Below are positions 1-8,274 of a stretch of 64,000 nucleotides of DNA, one piece after another. The number at the start of each line of letters is the position of its first letter. Positions within the stretch are counted from its first letter, which is position 1. The translations under genes and the position numbers were made by a program. The notes beneath the pieces are model-generated. The model made no database searches and had not been told where the DNA came from. It saw only the letters and a program-made list of their open reading frames with translations. The stretch is from Fodinicola acaciae (GTDB lineage Bacteria; Actinomycetota; Actinomycetes; Mycobacteriales; HKI-0501): positions 248,001 to 312,000 of the forward strand of contig NZ_WOTN01000002.1 in assembly GCF_010993745.1 (NCBI RefSeq). Direction: 5' to 3'.

Positions 1-656
1 TGGAAACCCCGGTCGACGTCGTACGGTTCGACGACCTGCCGCGGGCACTGCGTAGGGCCGACATCGTGGTCACCGCGACCGCGTCGACCGCGACCGTGCT
101 CACCGTCGAGACGCTCGGCGACGCGCGTCCGCAGCTGGTCATCGACCTGGCGGTGCCGCGTGACGTCGACCCCGCGGTCGGCGAGCTCGACGGCGTACAC
201 CTGGTCGACATCGCCTCGCTCGGCGATCAGGCGCACAGCGACGCGGTCGCCGTGCAGGCGGAGGTGACGGCGGCAAACGCGATCGTCGCCGAGGAGGTCG
301 CGGCTTTCCTGGCCTGGCAACGGTCGGTCGACGTGACACCGACGGTCGCCGCGCTGCGGGCGCGTGCCGACGAGGTCGTGGCCTCCGAGCTCGGCCGGCT
401 GTCGTCGCGGCTGCCGGACCTCGATGACCACAGTCGGTCAGAGGTCGAGCGGACGGTACGCCGCGTGGTCGCCACGCTGCTGCACGTGCCGACCGTACGG
501 GTGAAGGAACTGGCCAGCTCGCCGAACGGCCAGGCGTACGCCTCCGCACTGCGCGAGCTCTTCGGCCTGGACACGGCGGCGGCCGCGGCTCCGGCGGTGT
601 TCTCCGCCAACGAGGCGGTCGCGCCGGTGGTCACGACAACGGATGGTGAGGCATGA
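1..656 (+). CDS. hemA: Glutamyl-tRNA reductase, C-terminal part (partial)
   Basis: The reading frame is open from the window edge (first full codon at base 3) to TGA at 654-656, so only the C-terminal part of the protein is present. GluTR reduces glutamyl-tRNA to glutamate-1-semialdehyde, the first committed step of C5-pathway tetrapyrrole synthesis. The visible part begins at the end of the NADPH-binding domain (ADIVVTATAS, then a VIDLAVPRDVDP segment typical of GluTR). It continues into the helical dimerisation domain with the conserved stretch around VRRVVATLLHVPTVRVKEL. It is followed with a 4-nt ATGA overlap by hemC, and the next genes also make heme, which supports the assignment. The hemL partner enzyme lies about 30 kb away on the other strand. 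Confidence 0.93.
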   Translation, partial: ETPVDVVRFDDLPRALRRADIVVTATASTATVLTVETLGDARPQLVIDLAVPRDVDPAVGELDGVHLVDIASLGDQAHSDAVAVQAEVTAANAIVAEEVAAFLAWQRSVDVTPTVAALRARADEVVASELGRLSSRLPDLDDHSRSEVERTVRRVVATLLHVPTVRVKELASSPNGQAYASALRELFGLDTAAAAAPAVFSANEAVAPVVTTTDGEA

Positions 657-1627
657 CCCCTGGAGACACGTCTCTAGGTCAGCAGACGATGATCGGCACG
701 GTGAGACTGGGGACGCGCGCCAGCAAACTGGCGCTGGCGCAGTCCGGCACCGTCGCCGACGCACTCGACCGGTGTCCAGGCTGCACGGTCGAGATCGTGC
801 ACGTCACGACGCACGGCGACACCTCACACGCACCGATCGCCGAGCTCGGCAGCACCGGTGTCTTCACGTCCGCTCTGCGCGAAGCGTTGCTGTCCGGCGA
901 CATCGACATCGCCGTGCACTCGTACAAGGACCTGCCGACCGCGCCGGCGCCGGGGATTTCCCTTGCCGCGGTGCCAAAACGCGAGAACCCGGCGGACGTG
1001 CTGGTGGCCCGCGACGGCCTCACGCTGGCGACGCTGCCGCCCGGTGCGCGGGTCGGCACCGGCGCGCCGCGGCGCGTGTCGCAACTGCGAGCCTTCCGCG
1101 CGGATTTGGAAATCGTGCCAATTCGCGGAAACATTGACACCCGGATGGGAAAGGTCACGGGTGGAGAGCTGGATGCGGTGGTCATCGCGTACGCGGGGGT
1201 GTCCCGGCTGGGACGGCTCGCCGACGTCACGGAGGTCATCGCCGACGACATCGTGCTGCCGGCCCCGGCGCAGGGTGCGCTCGCGGTGGAATGCCGCACC
1301 GAGGGTCCGCTCGCGGACATGCTCACGATCCTCGACGATCCGAACTCCCGCGCGGCGGTGGCCGCCGAGCGCGCGGTGCTGGCCGAGGTCGACCTCGCGA
1401 CCTCGGTCTGGTGCGACTCGACCGTGGCCGCGCACGCGGTCCCGGCGGTTGGCGAAGACGGCGAGGTGACGCTGGCGCTCACCGCCAGCGTGACCGCGAC
1501 CGACGGGTCGGACGCCATCCGGATGTCCGCCACTGGAAACGTACGTGACGCCGACGGCCTCGGCCGGCGCCTTGCCGCCGCGCTGCTGGACGCCGGTGCT
1601 GCCGAACTGATGGAGAAGAGAACCTAA
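653..1627 (+). CDS. hemC: Porphobilinogen deaminase (hydroxymethylbilane synthase)
   Basis: Polymerises four porphobilinogen units into hydroxymethylbilane in the cytoplasm. Family motifs are in order: LGTRASKLALAQS near the N-terminus, HSYKDLPT (catalytic Asp), VGTGAPRR, RGNIDTRMGK, and LPAPAQGALAVECR. The dipyrromethane-cofactor cysteine is probably the Cys in SVWCDSTVAAHA. It falls at residue 242 if translation starts at ATG 689, the same number as in the E. coli enzyme. The surrounding loop does not have the usual GC(S/Q)xPxGA form. The ATG at 653 overlaps the hemA stop (ATGA), which suggests coupling, but the homologous part begins at the ATG at 689, so either start is possible. About 324 aa from 653, normal for the family. 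Confidence 0.93.
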   Translation: MTPGDTSLGQQTMIGTVRLGTRASKLALAQSGTVADALDRCPGCTVEIVHVTTHGDTSHAPIAELGSTGVFTSALREALLSGDIDIAVHSYKDLPTAPAPGISLAAVPKRENPADVLVARDGLTLATLPPGARVGTGAPRRVSQLRAFRADLEIVPIRGNIDTRMGKVTGGELDAVVIAYAGVSRLGRLADVTEVIADDIVLPAPAQGALAVECRTEGPLADMLTILDDPNSRAAVAAERAVLAEVDLATSVWCDSTVAAHAVPAVGEDGEVTLALTASVTATDGSDAIRMSATGNVRDADGLGRRLAAALLDAGAAELMEKRT

Positions 1628-1629
1628 AG

Positions 1630-3201
1630 ATGTCCCGGAAAACCACCGGCCAGATCACCTTCGTCGGGGCTGGGCCCGGCGACCCCGGCCTGCTCACGCA
1701 GCGCGCGTACGCGGCGCTGGAAAAGGCCGAGCACCTGGTGCACGACAACGGCATACCGAAGGTGATCCTGCAGCTGCTGACCGCGAAGGCTCCCGAGGGC
1801 CTGGAGATCAGCGTCGCCGAGGGTGCCTCCGGTGACGTGGCCAAGGTGCTGCTCTCCGGTGCGCGGTCCGGCCGCTCGGTCGTACGCCTCGTCTCCGGCG
1901 ACCCGTTCTCCTCCGACTCGGTCGTGAAGGAGGCGCAGGCGGTCGCGCGCACCAACGTGCCTTTCGAGGTCGTGCCGGGCATCAGCCACGCCGGCGGGGT
2001 GTCCACGTACGCCGGCACGCCGGTCGGCGGCCTGCACGCCGAGGTCGACGCGCGCGACATCCTGAGCGTGGACTTCGGCCAGGTCGCCGGGCTTCCCGGC
2101 ACCGTGGTGATCACCGCCAACGCCGCCGACCTGCCGGCGCTGCGCGACGGCCTGCTGGCCGCCGGCGTCGCGCCGGACGCGCCGCTTTGCGTGACCGGTG
2201 ACGGCACCGGCGACACCCAGTCGTCCTCGGTGTCCACATTGGACGGTCTGGTGGACGCGGCGGTCGGTCTCTACGACACCGTCGTGGTCACCATCGGCGC
2301 GAACGTACCGCTGCGCGAAAAGCTGTCGTGGTGGGAGTCGCGGCCGTTGTACGGCTGGAAAGTCCTCGTGCCGCGGACCAAGGAGCAGGCCGGCGCGATG
2401 AGCGCGCGGCTGCACGCGTACGGCGCGATCACCACCGAGGTGCCGACCATCGCGGTCGAGCCGCCGCGTACGCCGGCGCAGATGGAACGCGCCATCAAGG
2501 GCCTGGTGACCGGCCGCTACGAGTGGGTCGTCTTCACCTCCACCAACGCGGTCAAGGCGATCCGGGAGAAGTTCACCGAGTTTGGCCTGGACGCGCGTGC
2601 CTTCGCCGGTGTGAAGATCGCCTGCGTCGGGGACGCGACGGCCGACGCCGTGCGTGCCTTCGGCATCGAGCCGGAGATGACGCCGAGCGGCGAGCAGTCG
2701 TCGGAGGGCCTGCTGGCCGACTTTCCGCCGTACGACTCGGTTCTCGACCCGATCGACCGGATTTTGCTGCCACGCGCCGACATCGCGACCGAGACGCTGG
2801 CCGCCGGGCTGATCGAGCGCGGCTGGGAGGTCGACGACGTGACCGCCTACCGGACCGTGCGGGCGGCGCCGCCGCCGGCCGAGATCCGCGACGCGATCAA
2901 GTCCGGCGGGTTCGACGCGGTGCTGTTCACCTCGTCCTCCACCGTGCGGAACCTGGTCGGTATCGCCGGCAAACCGCATGCGCGTACTGTCGTGTCGTGC
3001 ATCGGTCCGAAGACGGCCGAGACCGCTGGCGAGCTGGGGCTGCGCGTGGACGTGCAGCCGGAGGTCGCCAACGTGCCGGAGCTGGTCGCGGCGCTGGCCA
3101 CGTATGCCGTGGAACTGCGGGAAAAGATGGCCAACAACCCGGTCAAGCCGCGGCGCGGAGCGAAGGTCCAGGGGCCCAGCGCGGGCCGGGCGGCCCGTTA
3201 G
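1630..3201 (+). CDS. hemD: Fused uroporphyrinogen-III C-methyltransferase-like / uroporphyrinogen-III synthase
   Basis: 523 aa with two domains. Residues about 5-240 are a tetrapyrrole (SAM-dependent) methylase fold with the GAGPGDPGLLT loop, an SGDPF segment and VVPGISHAG. Residues about 255-500 are uroporphyrinogen-III synthase (HemD), which closes hydroxymethylbilane into uroporphyrinogen III; the LVPRTKEQAGAMS start and VFTSTNAVKA segment are typical. Such fusions are usual in actinobacterial heme operons. The methylase half is diverged: the glycine-rich segment after GDPF and the LTHR-like motif of active CobA enzymes are not evident, so methylation of uroporphyrinogen (the branch to siroheme and B12) is uncertain. 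The gene begins 2 bases after the hemC stop. Confidence 0.92.
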   Translation: MSRKTTGQITFVGAGPGDPGLLTQRAYAALEKAEHLVHDNGIPKVILQLLTAKAPEGLEISVAEGASGDVAKVLLSGARSGRSVVRLVSGDPFSSDSVVKEAQAVARTNVPFEVVPGISHAGGVSTYAGTPVGGLHAEVDARDILSVDFGQVAGLPGTVVITANAADLPALRDGLLAAGVAPDAPLCVTGDGTGDTQSSSVSTLDGLVDAAVGLYDTVVVTIGANVPLREKLSWWESRPLYGWKVLVPRTKEQAGAMSARLHAYGAITTEVPTIAVEPPRTPAQMERAIKGLVTGRYEWVVFTSTNAVKAIREKFTEFGLDARAFAGVKIACVGDATADAVRAFGIEPEMTPSGEQSSEGLLADFPPYDSVLDPIDRILLPRADIATETLAAGLIERGWEVDDVTAYRTVRAAPPPAEIRDAIKSGGFDAVLFTSSSTVRNLVGIAGKPHARTVVSCIGPKTAETAGELGLRVDVQPEVANVPELVAALATYAVELREKMANNPVKPRRGAKVQGPSAGRAAR

Positions 3202-3219
3202 CTGTCTCAAAGGAGAGCG

Positions 3220-4263
3220 GTGGAAATGGCACGACGACATGCATCGAGTGGTTTCGACGTAGCTGATCTGCCGCTCCCGCTGGGTGGTTTTCCAGCGGTG
3301 CGGCCGCGCAGGCTGCGCACGTCCGCGCCGCTGCGGCGGATCGTCGCGGAGACGCACGTACGGCCGGAAAACCTGATCCTGCCGATGTTCGTGAAGGACG
3401 GCGTGCCGGAGCCGGTGCCGATCGCCTCGATGCCCGGCGTCGTCCAGCACACGCTGGAGTCGCTGCGCAAAGCCGCCACCGAAGCGGTCGAGGCCGGCGT
3501 CGGCGCCATCATGCTTTATGGCATTCCCACGCCGGAGTCGAAGGACGCGACCGGCTCGGTCGGCATCGATCCGGACGGCATTCTCAACGCCGCTCTGCTG
3601 GAGCTGCGCGCCGAGGTCGGCGACTCGACCGTACTGATGAGCGACCTGTGCCTGGACGAGTTCACCGACCACGGTCACTGCGGTGTGCTGGCCGAGGACG
3701 GCACGGTCGACAACGACGCGACGCTGGCCCGTTACGCCGAGATGGCGGTCGCGCAGGCTGAGGCCGGTGCGCAGTTCGTCGGCCCGAGCGGGATGATGGA
3801 CGGCCAGGTCGGCGCCGTACGCGTGGCGTTGGACCGGGCCGGTCACCAGGACGTCGGGATTCTGGCTTACTCGGCCAAATACGCGTCCGCGTTCTTCGGG
3901 CCGTTCCGTGAGGCCATCGAGTCGTCCTTGGAAGGCGACCGGAAGACCTACCAGCAGGATCCGGCCAACGCGATCGAGGCGCTGCGCGAGGTGGAGCTCG
4001 ACATCGCCGAGGGCGCCGACATCGTGATGATCAAGCCCGGCCTGCCGTATCTGGACATCATCCGGCGGGTCGCCGACCACGTGAACGTGCCGGTGGCGGC
4101 CTATCACGTCTCCGGTGAGTACGCGATGGCCGAGGCGGCGATCGCCAACGGCTGGCTCGACCGCGACCGGGTGATCACCGAGACGCTCACGTCGATCCGC
4201 CGCGCCGGCGCCGGCATCATCCTCACCTACTGGGCCACCGAAGCCGCGCGCCTTTTCGCCTAG
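3220..4263 (+). CDS. hemB: Delta-aminolevulinic acid dehydratase (porphobilinogen synthase)
   Basis: Condenses two 5-aminolevulinate molecules to porphobilinogen. Diagnostic segments are [16 protein letters not shown], the metal-binding region [28 protein letters not shown], the Schiff-base lysine in [10 protein letters not shown] and the second lysine in [12 protein letters not shown]. The metal site reads C-x-D-x7-C where the E. coli zinc enzyme has C-x-C-x7-C, so one cysteine ligand is replaced by Asp. About 347 aa, normal length. A good Shine-Dalgarno AGGAGAG at 3211-3217 fits the in-frame ATG at 3226 better than the GTG at 3220, so the true protein may be two residues shorter. Last gene of the hem operon; a large hairpin follows at 4296-4350. 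Confidence 0.95.
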   Translation: MEMARRHASSGFDVADLPLPLGGFPAVRPRRLRTSAPLRRIVAETHVRPENLILPMFVKDGVPEPVPIASMPGVVQHTLESLRKAATEAVEAGVGAIMLYGIPTPESKDATGSVGIDPDGILNAALLELRAEVGDSTVLMSDLCLDEFTDHGHCGVLAEDGTVDNDATLARYAEMAVAQAEAGAQFVGPSGMMDGQVGAVRVALDRAGHQDVGILAYSAKYASAFFGPFREAIESSLEGDRKTYQQDPANAIEALREVELDIAEGADIVMIKPGLPYLDIIRRVADHVNVPVAAYHVSGEYAMAEAAIANGWLDRDRVITETLTSIRRAGAGIILTYWATEAARLFA

Positions 4264-4295
4264 GGCCTGTCTCCATATTCCGCGGGGCGATAGCT

Positions 4296-4350
4296 TGGCC
4301 GCATGGCCACCATGCTTGCGTCCGACGCAAGCATGGTGGCCATGCGGCCA
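4296..4350. repeat. Long perfect hairpin, GCATGGCCACCATGC family, copy 1
   Basis: Two 27-base arms (4296-4322 and 4324-4350) are exact reverse complements around a single central base. It sits 33 bp after the hemB stop and about 100 bp before the alpha-galactosidase start, so it could end hemB transcription. There is no T-run after the stem, so it is not a classical intrinsic terminator. The same core occurs at 22542-22594 and 55211-55267, so this is a dispersed family. Confidence 0.85.
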
Positions 4351-4450
4351 AAGCTGTGAGTGGCCTGTGCTGGCCAGCCGCGACCGGCGAGTTTCCTGTT
4401 GCCGGCAAGTAAAATCCTGCGCACCGACATCGCCCGACAAGGGGATACGT

Positions 4451-6400
4451 ATGCGCAGGTTGGCGACCATATCAGCGCTCGTCCTGGTCTTCGCGCTGAC
4501 GCCGGCCACGGCGTACGCCGACGAGCCGGTGCAGCTGGCGAAGACTCCGCCGATGGGGTGGAACAGCTGGAACAAGTTTGGCTGCGAGGTCAGCGACAAG
4601 CTGGTCAGCGAGACCGCGGACGCGATGGTGGCCAGCGGCATGGCCAAGGCCGGCTATCGGTATGTCAACATCGACGACTGCTGGATGACCCACGAGCGCA
4701 ACGCGGCCGGTGAGCTCGTACCGGATCCGGTGAAGTTTCCGCGCGGCATCAAGGGTCTGGCCGACTACGTGCACAGCAAGGGCCTCAAGCTCGGCATCTA
4801 CTCGTCCGCCGGCACGCTGACCTGCGCCGGCTATCCGGCGAGCCTCGACCACGAGCAGACCGACGCGAACAGCTGGGCCGCGTGGGGTGTCGACTATCTG
4901 AAATACGACAACTGCAACAACCAAGGCCGTCCGGCGATCGAGCGCTACACGGCGATGGCGAAGGCGCTGCGCAACACCGGCCGGCCGATCGTGTTGAGCC
5001 TGTGCGAGTGGGGACAGAACAAGCCGTGGCTGTGGGGCGAGAGCGCCGGCGGCCAGCTGTGGCGTACGACCGGCGACATCACCGACTCGTTTTCCAGCGT
5101 GCTCGGCATTCTCGACCAGCAGGTCGGTCTGGAGGCGTACTCGCATCCGAACGCCTGGAACGACCCCGACATGCTGGAGGTCGGCAACGGCGGCATGACC
5201 GAAGCGGAATATCGCGCGCATTTCAGCCTGTGGGCCCTGCTCAACGCTCCGCTGCTGGCCGGCAACGATCTTCGTACGATGTCGGAGGCGACCAGGAAGA
5301 TCCTGCTCAACCGGGACGTGATCGCGGTCGACCAGGACTGGGGTGGCCGGCAGGGCGCGCTGGTCAGCGGCAACGGCCAGACGCAGATCTGGGCCAAGCC
5401 GATGTCCGACGGCTCGGCCGCGGTCGTGCTGCTCAATCGGAGTCCGATTGCGGCGATGGCCGCCACCACGACCGCCGCGATCGGCCTGCCGGACGCCGGC
5501 TCCTATCGCGTACGCGATCTGTGGACCGGCAGGGAATATCAGGCCGACGCGATGATCCGGGCGTCGTTGCCGGTGCACGGCGCCGCGATGTTCCGGATCT
5601 GGCCGGGCTCCGGCCGTACGCTGTCGCCGCTGTCCACACTGTCGGTCGGCCTGGACGAGGTGGTGGAGAAGGACCGGCCGTTCCAGGCGCTGGCGACCCT
5701 CTACAACGACGGCTCCACGCCGCTGCTCGTGCCGTCGATGACCGCCACCGCGCCGGCCGGCTGGAAGGTCGACGGTGCGGCGACGGTGCGTACGCGCAAG
5801 GTCGAGCCGCACCAGTCGTGGACCGCGACCTGGAAGCTGGCGCCGACCGGCGGTGGTGGCGACAAGGTCGAGGTCGGGGTTTCCGCGCGTTATGTGACGA
5901 TCCGCGGCCAGCAGCAGGCCTCGCAGACGGTCTCCGCGGTGGTAGCGCAGCCGCCGCCGGCCGGTCAGGTGCAGGCCTCCAGCCTGCCGTTCATCTCCAC
6001 CGGTAACGGCTGGGGACCGGTCGAGCGCAACACCAGCAACGGTGAGAACCAGCCCGGCGACGGCAATCCGATGAGCATCGACGGCGTCAAGTTCGCCACC
6101 GGCATCGGCGCACACGCGCCGTCGACCGTACGCATCTATCTCGGCGGCCACTGCACGTCCTTCAGCGCGACGGTCGGCGTGGACGACGAGACGCACGGCA
6201 ACGGCTCGGTCGGCTTCTCCGTCGTCGGTGACGACAGGACGCTGGCCCAGAGCCCGGTGTTCCGCGGCAACCAGGCCGGCGGTCAGCTGACCGCCGACGT
6301 GACCGGCGTACGCATCGTCGACCTGCGGGTCAACGACGGCGGCGACGGCAACACCTGGGACCACGCCGACTGGGGCGCCGCCACCCTCACCTGCAACTGA
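4451..6400 (+). CDS. Secreted alpha-galactosidase (GH27) with NEW3-like and NPCBM domains
   Basis: 649 aa. The ATG at 4451 is chosen because it opens a signal peptide (MRRLATISALVLVFALTPATAYA, shown here by its ends: basic MRR, hydrophobic core, AYA cleavage site). The longer open frame upstream only reads through the hairpin repeat. The GH27 barrel starts with TPPMGWNSWNKFGC and contains YVNIDDCW, the YLKYDNCNN segment with the nucleophilic Asp, and the RTTGDI Asp as likely acid/base. After the catalytic and beta-sandwich domains (to about residue 400) comes a NEW3-like segment, then a C-terminal NPCBM carbohydrate-binding domain (about 500-649: FATGIGAHAPS, FSATVGVDDE). It should release terminal alpha-galactose from plant oligo- or polysaccharides outside the cell. 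Confidence 0.93.
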   Translation: MRRLATISALVLVFALTPATAYADEPVQLAKTPPMGWNSWNKFGCEVSDKLVSETADAMVASGMAKAGYRYVNIDDCWMTHERNAAGELVPDPVKFPRGIKGLADYVHSKGLKLGIYSSAGTLTCAGYPASLDHEQTDANSWAAWGVDYLKYDNCNNQGRPAIERYTAMAKALRNTGRPIVLSLCEWGQNKPWLWGESAGGQLWRTTGDITDSFSSVLGILDQQVGLEAYSHPNAWNDPDMLEVGNGGMTEAEYRAHFSLWALLNAPLLAGNDLRTMSEATRKILLNRDVIAVDQDWGGRQGALVSGNGQTQIWAKPMSDGSAAVVLLNRSPIAAMAATTTAAIGLPDAGSYRVRDLWTGREYQADAMIRASLPVHGAAMFRIWPGSGRTLSPLSTLSVGLDEVVEKDRPFQALATLYNDGSTPLLVPSMTATAPAGWKVDGAATVRTRKVEPHQSWTATWKLAPTGGGGDKVEVGVSARYVTIRGQQQASQTVSAVVAQPPPAGQVQASSLPFISTGNGWGPVERNTSNGENQPGDGNPMSIDGVKFATGIGAHAPSTVRIYLGGHCTSFSATVGVDDETHGNGSVGFSVVGDDRTLAQSPVFRGNQAGGQLTADVTGVRIVDLRVNDGGDGNTWDHADWGAATLTCN

Positions 6401-6438
6401 CCGCCACACGTCTTCGCGGCGGGCGCTGGTCCACGTCG

Positions 6439-6541
6439 AAACTGTCGGTCGCCGCCGGAAGAATTGATTCGGGGGGTTCCACGGGCCCCCGGGGGGACGA
6501 AGGTCCCCTGAAATCAGTCTTCCAGGGGGCACCGACAGTTT
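6439..6541. repeat. Approximately 103-bp imperfect palindrome between convergent genes
   Basis: Ends are AAACTGTCGGT (6439-6449) and its exact complement ACCGACAGTTT (6531-6541). Further inside, GGAAGAATTGATT pairs with AATCAGTCTTCC, and the centre is made of G-runs and C-runs that can fold into smaller hairpins. It fills the gap between the alpha-galactosidase stop and the stop of the convergent transglycosylase gene, so a bidirectional terminator role is plausible. The terminal GAAACTGTCG is also the hallmark of the dispersed 80-bp repeats at 9.5, 32.6, 51.5 and 57.5 kb, hinting at common ancestry. Confidence 0.7.
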
Positions 6542-6548
6542 TGGCGTG

Positions 6549-7607
6549 TCAGCTGGCCAGGCTCTGTCGCGCGTACGTGTCGGCGTACTTGTAGACGTTG
6601 GCGACGTAGGTGTTGACCCGGTTGTACGCGTAAACGGCCGCACCCCAGTCGGTGCCGTTGCGCAGGTTGCGGCCGTTGGCGCAGAGCAGCTTGGCGGAGG
6701 CCAGCGCCGCGTCGTTGATGTTGAACGGGTCGGCCTTCCCGTCGCCGTTGGCGTCGCTGGCGTAAATCTTCCACGTGCTCGGGATGAACTGCATCGGCCC
6801 GACCGCGCGGTCATACTGCGTGTCGCCGTCCAGTTGGCCGTTGTCGGTGTCGCGGATCGAGGTGAGCCGGATGCCGAGGATCGGCGGTGTGCTGGTGCCG
6901 TCGGCGTTGAGCACCGAGCCTTTCTCCTGGCCGTGGTCGGACTCGGCCCGGCCGATGCCGGCCAGCAGCGTCCAGGAGATGTTGCAGTTGGGGGTCGCGG
7001 CGTTCTGCGCGACCTGTGCGTACGCGTAGGCCTGCAGCGCGACGACCGGGATGTTCAGCTTTGGCGACAGTCTCTGGGCCCACACGGCATACATGGCGGG
7101 GCCGGCCTGGACGTTCGGCTGCACCGGCGCACCGGACGCGGTCGCGGACGGCGCCGGGGTCGGACTGACGAACGGATCCGGTGCCGACGGTGCCGCCGGC
7201 GTGCTCTGGCTCGGCGCCGGCACGACCTGCAGCGCCGCGTTGCGCGCGCGCACCTGCGGCACGAGCAGGAAGGAGACACCGGCGATGATCAGCGCGATGC
7301 CGAGATAGCCGAGTGCGCGGAACGCCAGCGCGCGGTGCGCGCGCCGCTTGCCGTCGCGTACCTCCGACAGCCGCGGCTTGCGCGGCAGCGCCGGCATCAC
7401 CCACGACTCCTCCGGCACCACCGGCACCGACTTCCTGCTCTTCGGTGCGGTCACCTTCGGCCGCTTCCTGGTGACGACGGCCGGCTCGACCTTGGTCGGC
7501 GCATCCGAATCCGGCCGCTTGACCAGGTCGACCGTGGGAGTGTCGTCCCCCTGCGTCGGCGCAGGCGTCTTGCGGCGTGAGCTGAACAGCTGGAGCGGCG
7601 GCGTCAT
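6549..7607 (-). CDS. Membrane-anchored lytic transglycosylase
   Basis: 352 aa. A basic cytoplasmic N-terminus of about 95 residues precedes one membrane segment (YLGIALIIAGVSFLLV) and a Pro/Ser/Ala linker (about 115-165). The extracellular domain then carries LLAGIGRAESDHGQ, with the probable catalytic Glu, and AVGPMQFIPSTW, motifs of soluble/MltB-like lytic transglycosylases that cut glycan strands of peptidoglycan. A DANGDGKADPFNINDAA segment is characteristic of the actinobacterial branch. The start is an ATG at 7605-7607 with nothing overlapping upstream. Confidence 0.9.
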   Translation of the reverse strand: MTPPLQLFSSRRKTPAPTQGDDTPTVDLVKRPDSDAPTKVEPAVVTRKRPKVTAPKSRKSVPVVPEESWVMPALPRKPRLSEVRDGKRRAHRALAFRALGYLGIALIIAGVSFLLVPQVRARNAALQVVPAPSQSTPAAPSAPDPFVSPTPAPSATASGAPVQPNVQAGPAMYAVWAQRLSPKLNIPVVALQAYAYAQVAQNAATPNCNISWTLLAGIGRAESDHGQEKGSVLNADGTSTPPILGIRLTSIRDTDNGQLDGDTQYDRAVGPMQFIPSTWKIYASDANGDGKADPFNINDAALASAKLLCANGRNLRNGTDWGAAVYAYNRVNTYVANVYKYADTYARQSLAS

Positions 7608-7700
7608 TACGTCCCAGTATGCCTGCCGGAGCGGTCTGTGCGACCCCCGGTCACAGGATCAGAGTCCTTATGGTCAGGATGTCGTGGTCCCAACGGCTAC

Positions 7701-8267
7701 TCAGCGGACTATCGGTTTCACACTAGGTGGTGTGTACGCGGCAAACCTCGCCAAAAGCGCGTCGAGGTCGTTTTCGATGAAAAGCATGTCGCGGTGCCGC
7801 TGCCGGAGAAACCGCTCGGTCACCATGTTGTCCAGGAACACGCGCAGCGGCTGGTAGTAGCCGGCGACGTCGAGCAGCGCGACCGGCTTGCCGTGCAGGC
7901 CGATCTGCGCCCAGGTCCACACCTCGAAGGTCTCCTCGAGCGTGCCGGCGCCGCCGGGCAGCGCGATGAAACCGTCGGCCAGCTCGGCCATCCTGGCCTT
8001 GCGCTGATGCATGTCGGCCACCACGATCTGCCGCGTCAGGCCCTGGTGGGGCACCTCCTGGCTGAAGATCGCCTCCGGGATGACGCCGATGACCGTGCCA
8101 CCGGCGGCCAGCGCCGCGTCGGCCAGCTGACCCATCGTGCCGACCGCGGCGCCGCCGTACACCAGCTCGATGCCGCGCTCGGCGAGGCCTCGTCCCAGCT
8201 CACGCGCGGCCGACGCGTACACGTCGTCGCGGCCGAGCTGCGACCCGCAGAACACACACAACCGCAT
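7701..8267 (-). CDS. LOG-family protein (putative nucleoside 5'-monophosphate phosphoribohydrolase)
   Basis: 188 aa, full length for the TIGR00730/LOG family. It opens with RLCVFCGSQ, has [18 protein letters not shown], and carries the signature PGGAGTLEE near residue 108. Family members hydrolyse cytokinin-type or other nucleotide 5'-monophosphates to free base and ribose 5-phosphate. The bacterial substrate here cannot be read from the sequence. It follows an uncharacterised gene on the same strand by 7 bases, so the two are probably co-transcribed. Confidence 0.9.
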   Translation of the reverse strand: MRLCVFCGSQLGRDDVYASAARELGRGLAERGIELVYGGAAVGTMGQLADAALAAGGTVIGVIPEAIFSQEVPHQGLTRQIVVADMHQRKARMAELADGFIALPGGAGTLEETFEVWTWAQIGLHGKPVALLDVAGYYQPLRVFLDNMVTERFLRQRHRDMLFIENDLDALLARFAAYTPPSVKPIVR

Positions 8268-8274
8268 GCTTCCC

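Noticed and set aside
4295-4450. N-terminal extension of the alpha-galactosidase
   Set aside because: These codons only translate the palindromic repeat; the signal peptide begins at 4451.
1624-4647. A 1007-codon open frame on the minus strand opposite hemD and hemB
   Set aside because: It is the mirror of GC-rich codons of well-recognised genes, shows no protein motif and has low-complexity Arg/Gly/His composition. The same applies to long opposite-strand frames at 4472-6814, 22561-24732, 27907-29652 and 34877-36952.
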